The translations under genes and the position numbers were made by a program. Shown here in pieces: positions 58,876 to 64,000 of a stretch of 64,000 nt of DNA. The notes beneath the pieces were generated by a model. The model was not told where the DNA came from and did not search any database. It saw only the letters and a list, made by a program, of their open reading frames with translations. Source of the stretch: Virgibacillus dokdonensis (lineage in GTDB: Bacteria > Bacillota > Bacilli > Bacillales > Amphibacillaceae); assembly GCF_900166595.1 (NCBI RefSeq), contig NZ_LT745763.1:348307-412306 (forward strand), read 5' to 3'. The first letter of the stretch is position 1. The number at the start of each line of letters is the position of its first letter.

Positions 58876-58970
58876 ACAATATGAATCCTCATATTCTTCT
58901 TTTCTTACTTTTTGAGTGTTACACTATGACAAAAGCATTAAATATTCCTACAAAATAGAGGAGCGTACGT

Positions 58971-60791
58971 ATGCAATTAAGAGAAGATATTCGTAACATA
59001 GCGATCATAGCTCATGTGGATCATGGTAAAACAACGTTAGTAGACCAGTTATTAAAGTATTCTGGTACTTTCCGTGAGAATGAGCATGTGGATGAACGAG
59101 CGATGGATTCTGGAGACATTGAACGAGAACGAGGAATAACGATACTGGCTAAAAATACAGCCATTAAATATAAAGATACGGCAATTAATATTTTAGACAC
59201 GCCAGGTCACGCTGATTTTGGTGGTGAAGTGGAACGGATCATGAAAATGGTGGACGGGGTAGCATTAGTGGTTGATGCTTATGAAGGTACGATGCCACAA
59301 ACACGCTTTGTACTAAAGAAAGCACTGGAACAGAAGTTGACCCCGATGGTTGTGTTAAATAAAATTGACCGTCCAAATGCGAGACCAACGGAAGTAGTAG
59401 ACGAAGTATTAGATTTATTTATTGAATTAGGAGCAGATGATGAGCAGCTTGAGTTCCCGGTTGTCTATGCTTCCGCGTTAAATGGTACCTCAGGGTATGA
59501 AGCTGATGAGCAGGAAGAAACAATGGATCCGGTTTTTGAAACGATACTCGACCATATTCCTGCACCAATTGATAATCGTGATGAGCCATTACAATTCCAA
59601 ATTACATTGCTTGATTACAATGACTATGTAGGTAGAATAGGAATTGGTAGAGTTGTACGAGGAACGATAAAAGTTGGTCAACAAGTTGTAATTCTGAAAA
59701 AAGATGGCACGCAAAAATCGTTTCGAATTACCAAACTGTTTGGATTTATTGGCTTGAAACGGATTGAAATTCAAGAAGCCTTATCCGGAGACGTTGTAGC
59801 AGTTGCTGGGCTAGAAGATATTAATGTAGGAGAAACGGTTTGCCCGCAAGATCATCCAGAAAGTTTGCCATGGTTGCGCATTGACGAACCAACCTTGCAA
59901 ATGACGTTTCTTGTAAACAATAGTCCATTTGCTGGCAAAGAAGGGAAATACGTTACTGCAAGAAAAATTGAAGAACGCTTGTTAAAACAATTAGAAACGG
60001 ATGTAAGTCTGCGTGTCGATCCAACGGATACACCAGATGCATGGACTGTATCGGGACGTGGGGAACTGCATTTGTCTATTTTAATCGAGAATATGCGCCG
60101 TGAAGGTTTTGAACTGCAGCTATCTAAACCAAAAGTAATTATTAAAGAAGTGGATGGCGTGCAATGTGAACCCGTTGAACGTGTACAAGTGGATGTGCCT
60201 GAAGAATATACAGGCCCAATTATGGAATCACTCGGTTCCAGAAAAGGCGAAATGCTCGATATGGCAAACCAAGGAAATGGACAAGTACGCTTGGAATTTA
60301 AAGTGCCTTCTCGTGGACTGTTGGGCTATGCGACTGAGTTTATGTCACAAACACGTGGTTATGGTATTTTGAACCATACGTTTGAAGGTTATGAGCCTGT
60401 TATTAAAGGGCAAGTAGGTGGAAGAAGAGAAGGTGTACTTGTTGCTTTAGAAAATGGAAAAGCCTCCACTTATGGGATTATGCAGTTAGAAGATCGGGGT
60501 GTTATTTTCGTCACACCTGGAACAGAAGTATATGCAGGTATGATTGTAGGGGAACACAATCGTGACAATGATTTAACTGTAAATATCACAAAAGAAAAGC
60601 ATTTAACCAATGTCCGTTCTGCGACGAAAGATCAAACTGCGACGATTCGTAAATCACGTAATATGTCATTGGAAGAAGCCTTGCAATATTTAAATGAAGA
60701 TGAGTATTGTGAAGTAACGCCTGAATCCATTCGACTACGGAAAAAGATTCTTAATAAAAATGAACGTGAAAAAGCAGCGAGAAGAAAATAA
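58971..60791 (+). CDS. typA: Ribosome-associated GTPase TypA/BipA
   Basis: This 606-aa translational GTPase has G1 AHVDHGKTTLVDQLLKY near residue 15, G2 ERGITI, G3 DTPGHADFGGEVERIM near 70, G4 NKIDRP near 125, then beta-barrel, two alpha/beta domains and the BipA C-terminal domain ending in a basic tail. It helps 50S assembly and stress adaptation, notably in the cold. ATG follows GAGGAGCG. Length and all G motifs are normal. An intrinsic terminator follows. Confidence 0.97.
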   Translation: MQLREDIRNIAIIAHVDHGKTTLVDQLLKYSGTFRENEHVDERAMDSGDIERERGITILAKNTAIKYKDTAINILDTPGHADFGGEVERIMKMVDGVALVVDAYEGTMPQTRFVLKKALEQKLTPMVVLNKIDRPNARPTEVVDEVLDLFIELGADDEQLEFPVVYASALNGTSGYEADEQEETMDPVFETILDHIPAPIDNRDEPLQFQITLLDYNDYVGRIGIGRVVRGTIKVGQQVVILKKDGTQKSFRITKLFGFIGLKRIEIQEALSGDVVAVAGLEDINVGETVCPQDHPESLPWLRIDEPTLQMTFLVNNSPFAGKEGKYVTARKIEERLLKQLETDVSLRVDPTDTPDAWTVSGRGELHLSILIENMRREGFELQLSKPKVIIKEVDGVQCEPVERVQVDVPEEYTGPIMESLGSRKGEMLDMANQGNGQVRLEFKVPSRGLLGYATEFMSQTRGYGILNHTFEGYEPVIKGQVGGRREGVLVALENGKASTYGIMQLEDRGVIFVTPGTEVYAGMIVGEHNRDNDLTVNITKEKHLTNVRSATKDQTATIRKSRNMSLEEALQYLNEDEYCEVTPESIRLRKKILNKNEREKAARRK

Positions 60792-60842
60792 ATAAATGGT
60801 TTTAACGACCGTTTTCTGGAACAGATACATGTAATACTTCTA

Positions 60843-60878
60843 AAACACCGAAAAAGAGGACTTTTTCGGTGTTTTTTG
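60843..60878 (+). terminator. Terminator of typA
   Basis: AACACCGAAAAAG pairs with CTTTTTCGGTGTT, then a T-run. The T-run leads into GACACTATAGAACCC, a stub of family A. The remaining bases to 61116 hold nothing recognised. Confidence 0.88.
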
Positions 60879-61116
60879 ACACTATAGAACCCTGTAAAGC
60901 AGCTGATCGCAGGAGCTTTAACATTTAACCAAGAGTAAAATGTGCCATATGTAGAAGTGGTATGTTAAAAAAAGTGTATGTTATCATGAGTAAAGAAATC
61001 TTTATCGAACTTACATTATTCTTTTGTAACTTCAGCTACCTATTTTGTTCTCCATAAACAAAACAACTAATCAGCTGAAGTTGTAATGCCTAAATAGGAC
61101 ACGAGGAGTTAAGAAC

Positions 61117-61389
61117 ATGCAAAGATTATGGAAGCGCGTTCGTTTTTTGTTTACGTTTCACCGATCCATTCCTTTCTTTAAGGATTTTTTTGCGTCGAAA
61201 GAGGTAAGTTTGACTAAAAAAATTTTCTTTGTATTGCTGATCTTAGGATATTTTATTTTTCCATTTGATATTATCCCTGATTTTATCCTAGCATTTGGGA
61301 TTATTGATGATGTGTCCATTGCTATATTTTTATTGCAATGGATGGTAAAAATGGCACCAGCAGCAATGAAGGAAAAATACTCTTTTTAA
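61117..61389 (+). CDS. DUF1232 (YkvA-like) small membrane protein
   Basis: This 90-aa protein has a basic N-terminus and two hydrophobic segments. The DUF1232 motif is in YFIFPFDIIPDFILAFGIID (P-x-D-x-I-P-D) near residue 48. Function unknown. ATG follows ACGAGGAG. Single gene. Confidence 0.87.
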   Translation: MQRLWKRVRFLFTFHRSIPFFKDFFASKEVSLTKKIFFVLLILGYFIFPFDIIPDFILAFGIIDDVSIAIFLLQWMVKMAPAAMKEKYSF

Positions 61390-61425
61390 AGTAGCAAAAC
61401 AGTCACAGCCCTTATTTTAGATGAG

Positions 61426-61577
61426 AGACGCGGAGCATCCGTTTAGTAGTTTAGCGAATGGAACGAATCAACGTAGAGATGAAGGAATTATGGGAGGTAA
61501 TGAACCGATGATGACCTATCGTAGAGCAATGAAGTGAAGTCACCTAGTTGCTAAGCGATGGTGCCGGACGTAAGTCT
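61426..61577 (-). repeat. Dispersed repeat family B, decayed inverted copy
   Basis: AGTTTAGCGAATGGAACGAA and TCAACG, then GGTAATGAACCGATGATGAC, CACCTAGTTGCTAAGCGATG, GTGCCGGACGT. The outer parts are diverged. A weak hairpin, GAAGCAGACATC... with ...ATATCTGCTTTT, lies at 61702-61736. Confidence 0.7.
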
Positions 61578-61773
61578 TCGGTTATTTCGTTAGCCACAAG
61601 CACCTGACTTTATACTTTTGTATAAAAACCGCCTTATTTTCATATTAGACGGTGACTTGAAGGGTCATACTTAATGGTTTCTTAAACGATAAACCTGTAA
61701 AAGAAGCAGACATCTTGGTTAGAAATATCTGCTTTTCGTTTATCTAAAAAGGTTTGTCAGTAAGCGATAGAAT

Positions 61774-61953
61774 TTATTCGTTACTTTCTTCATCATCGTC
61801 AGGAATGTATTTAGTAAAATAAGCAGCACAAATAAGGAAGACAAAAGTAAGCCCCCAGGAAACAACACCACTCCATTGGGTATTTATTCTTAATCCAACT
61901 ACTAAGATAACTGCACTTAAACCAACAAAAAAAACTGTTAAGTAACGTTTCAC
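61774..61953 (-). CDS. Small membrane protein, 59 aa
   Basis: This protein was not recognised. It has two hydrophobic segments (YLTVFFVGLSAVILVVGL and GLTFVFLICAAYF) and an acidic C-terminus ending PDDDEESNE. GTG at 61953 is chosen because GAGGTG lies 6 bp upstream on the minus strand; a longer in-frame version lacks such a site. It lies between repeats. Confidence 0.6.
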   Translation of the reverse strand: MKRYLTVFFVGLSAVILVVGLRINTQWSGVVSWGLTFVFLICAAYFTKYIPDDDEESNE

Positions 61954-61986
61954 GAACAACACCTCAATTACAAACTTCAACCTACC

Positions 61987-62368
61987 TTATCCTATGGAAA
62001 AGTATAAATTTCTAATCTTCATGGAATAGGTAAGATGGCAGCTTTTCCATAACCATTTGACGCTAAACCAAATTTATAAACAATCAGTGGGGATGAAAGA
62101 AAATCATTCCTGATTGAAGATTCACTTTATATGTACATTGTAGCATGTGAAATTGAAAAATGAACCTAAAATATCATGCAGAAGCGTGTCAATGTTCCAC
62201 TTGAAGTGGATGCGTTTATTTCGCACTATAGGAAGTATATCGTTTTTAGGGTTTATCGTATAAGCAAAACGACGGCATGTCATCGTCAACAAAATTGACG
62301 TAAATCCCAGTAAGATATAAGGTGCTGTAAGACGAACGCTTTAACTATGGAACTCCGAGATAGTAAGC
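61987..62368. repeat. Gene-free stretch: diverged family A and family C copies
   Basis: Family A-like: 61987-62080 (CTATGGAAAAGTATAAA to GACGCTAAACCAAA) and 62218-62284 (TTTCGCACTATAGGAAGTAT to GCAAAACGACGG). Family C-like: 62320-62368 (ATAAGGTGCTGTAAGACG). No gene was seen before the IS1182 element. Confidence 0.6.
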
Positions 62369-62385
62369 AGTATTTCCTAAAAATG

Positions 62386-64000
62386 AGGCTGTTGCACAAT
62401 CAGGTAATTGATTGTGTAACAGCTTTTTTGTGTATACACAAAAAAACAGACCACAAAGGGCCTGTTCTCATGTATTATTAATTTATGACCAATAAACAAA
62501 TAACACAAACCCAGTATACGCAAACTGCAGCAAATTATCAATTATATTTACCGATGGATGTAGAAGAAATGATTCCTATGGATGATTCGGTCCGGCTCCA
62601 CTGCCTCTTATGTGAAAGGATGGATTATAGAGAACTACTACAGGCATACGCTTCCAAAGGGAGAAAACCAGCAGTCGATCCAGTCATTCTATTTAAGGTC
62701 ATTACTACGCAGCCTCGCAAAAAATCTACTCTTCCCGAGGGATAGAAAAAGCATGTCGTCGGGATATCAATTTCCGTTGGCTTCTTCAAGGGTATGCAGC
62801 TCCTGATCATTCTACTATCAGTCGTTTCAAGCAAAAATATCTGACCGATACGGTGATGGAACAGCTCTTCTTTCAACAAGTCGTGTGGCTTTATCAACAA
62901 GAAGCGATTACCGGTGAAACCATCTATATCGATGGCACCAAAATCGAAGCGTATGCCAATCGGTATTCTTTCGTATGGAAAAAGGCAATCACCAAACATG
63001 AAGCCAAGATGTATACCAAATGGCAAGCCCTGCTGGAACAGATCAATACAACATACTGTCAGATTTTCACCAGTCCTTACGAGACCTTTTTAGAAGATTT
63101 GAAAAAAGTGCTTGTTTTCCTGGAGAAAGTAAAAGCGAAAGAAAACATCACGTTCGTTTATGGAAAGGGGAAAAGAAAAACGGTCCTTCAACGTTATCAT
63201 GAACAAGTAAAGGAAATGCTTCAACGTAAAGAACACTACGATACTTCCAATCAGATTATGGGAGAGAAACGAAACAGTTATTCTAAAACAGACCATAATG
63301 CCACGTTTATGCGAATGAAAGATGATCCTATGAGGAATGGTCAACTCAAACCAGCTTATAATGTCCAAGCTGCCGTGGATGCGGAATTTATCGTTGGGAT
63401 CAATGCGTTTTCCGATCGAAACGACACAACAACATTGATTCCAATGCTTCAATACGTAAAGGAACATCTTCCCTTTACCTATCGCAACATCGTCGCAGAT
63501 TCTGGATATGAAAGCGAAGAAAATTACGTGTATTTAAAGAAGCAAAAACAGACAGCCTATATCAAGCCGCAAAATCATGAACGCAAGAAAAAAGCTTCTT
63601 TCAAAAAGGACATCAGACACCGAGAAAACATGGCTTATGATAAAAGCACAGATACCTATACCTGTGCCAATAACCAGCAGCTGCATGCCATTAGAAACTA
63701 CACGCGAACCTCGCAGACTGGCTATCAATCTCAGGTAACCGTCTACGAATGTGAAGATTGTACAGGTTGTCCGCTCAAAGAAAAATGTACAAAAGCGAAA
63801 GGGAATCGCCAACTGCATGTAGCCAAGGAATTTCTGGCATACCGGGAAACAGCGCAAGAAAATATTCTAACAGAAACAGGCACACTGTACCGTATGAATC
63901 GTTCCATTCAAGTGGAAGGAACGTTCGGCGTACTGAAGGAAGATTATCATTTGAAGAAATTTCGTACGCGAGGAACAGGTAATGTACGAAACGAACTTTT
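62386..64000 (+). mobile_element. IS1182-family insertion sequence, right part outside window
   Basis: The left end is placed near GAGGCTGTTGCACAATCA, which pairs with TGATTGTGTAACAGC to form a hairpin with a T-run (62388-62432), usual at ends of this family. The transposase starts at 62485 and runs off the window. The right end and target duplication are not visible. Confidence 0.75.
62485..64000 (+). pseudogene. IS1182-family transposase, frameshifted, truncated by window
   Basis: From ATG 62485 the first frame gives an N-terminus with YLPMDVEEMIPMDDSVRL and GRKPAVDPVILFKVIT, then shifts to a stop at 62745. The sequence continues without a stop in the next frame from 62706 to the window end: QKIYSSRGIEKACRRDINFR, GETIYIDGTKIEAYANRYSF (catalytic Asp), VADSGYESEENY (second Asp), and GTFGVLKEDYHLKKFRTRG (catalytic Glu region). 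One missing base near 62703-62706 (ATTACTACG, expected ATTACTTACG) explains it. This copy is not expected to make a full transposase. Confidence 0.88.

Larger units (their letters stand above)
58006..58970. other. 965-bp gene-free stretch between the RRNPP cassette and typA
   Basis: It holds a structured hairpin (58447-58507), a promoter-like pair TTACTT (58613-58618)/17 bp/TATAAT (58636-58641), a 22-codon frame from ATG 58717 (starts MVSESSKSFGKILQMQ) with a weak GAAAGG site, and a family A copy (58788-58875). No recognisable gene was seen. The promoter probably drives typA. Confidence 0.55.

Noticed and set aside
62485..62745. Programmed frameshift in the IS1182 transposase
   Set aside because: This family encodes its transposase in one frame and the site has no slippery heptamer; a plain one-base deletion is simpler.

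Overview
The window is low-GC, Gram-positive, spore-former-like DNA. Evidence includes AGGAGG-type ribosome binding sites, frequent TTG/GTG starts, T-box and THI riboswitches, a sigma-W-type promoter, CotF-like coat genes, an aa3 quinol oxidase (qoxABCD) and ykoFEDC. It fits a halotolerant Bacillaceae of the Virgibacillus/Oceanobacillus kind. That placement is inferred from gene content, not from a database search. No rRNA, tRNA, CRISPR array or prophage was seen.

Layout. 0-7 kb: 3' end of a P-type cation ATPase, an MBL-fold hydrolase, a 41-42 bp tandem repeat array, a type I toxin-antitoxin locus, a methyltransferase, and nrdDG behind tandem NrdR boxes. 7-16 kb: CotF-like pair, DUF72 protein, P-loop kinase, TspO-like protein, a decayed maltodextrin locus (malL, LacI regulator, ABC permease remnant), and two tandem paralogues of a Cys-rich putative spore-surface protein. 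16-24 kb: T-box-controlled thrS, then a minus-strand PspA membrane-stress operon with a sigma-W-type promoter, then a pentapeptide-repeat protein and a CHY zinc finger protein. 24-31 kb: ykoFEDC (HMP/thiamine ECF transporter), cut off from its TPP riboswitch by a dispersed repeat and an IS4-family element with 9-bp target duplication. 31-38 kb: lhgO, a frameshifted response regulator, a TAXI-TRAP transporter, and yidC2 preceded by a MifM-like arrest-peptide gene with a hairpin covering the yidC2 ribosome binding site. 39-49 kb: an amino-acid catabolism group (class III aminotransferase, APC permease, GntR regulator broken by a stop codon, FlK-like thioesterase, phenylalanine dehydrogenase, NhaC antiporter). 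49-58 kb: an ABC-F ATPase with a leader-peptide/terminator attenuator, a DUF1648 protein, qoxABCD, and an NprR-like regulator with a 48-aa exported signal-peptide precursor. 58-64 kb: typA, small membrane proteins, and a frameshifted IS1182-family transposase running off the window.

Two features run through the whole window. First, intergenic DNA is packed with dispersed repeats: family A (about 95 bp, about 20 copies, often abutting the T-run of a terminator), family B (about 265 bp, 8 copies) and family C (about 70 bp, ends pairing). Some copies supply the last codons and stop of neighbouring genes. Second, several genes are freshly broken: response regulator, GntR regulator, sugar permease and IS1182 transposase. 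The most rewarding leads are the MifM-like/yidC2 leader, the NprR-like/propeptide cassette, the ABC-F attenuator, and the family A repeat with its terminator association.
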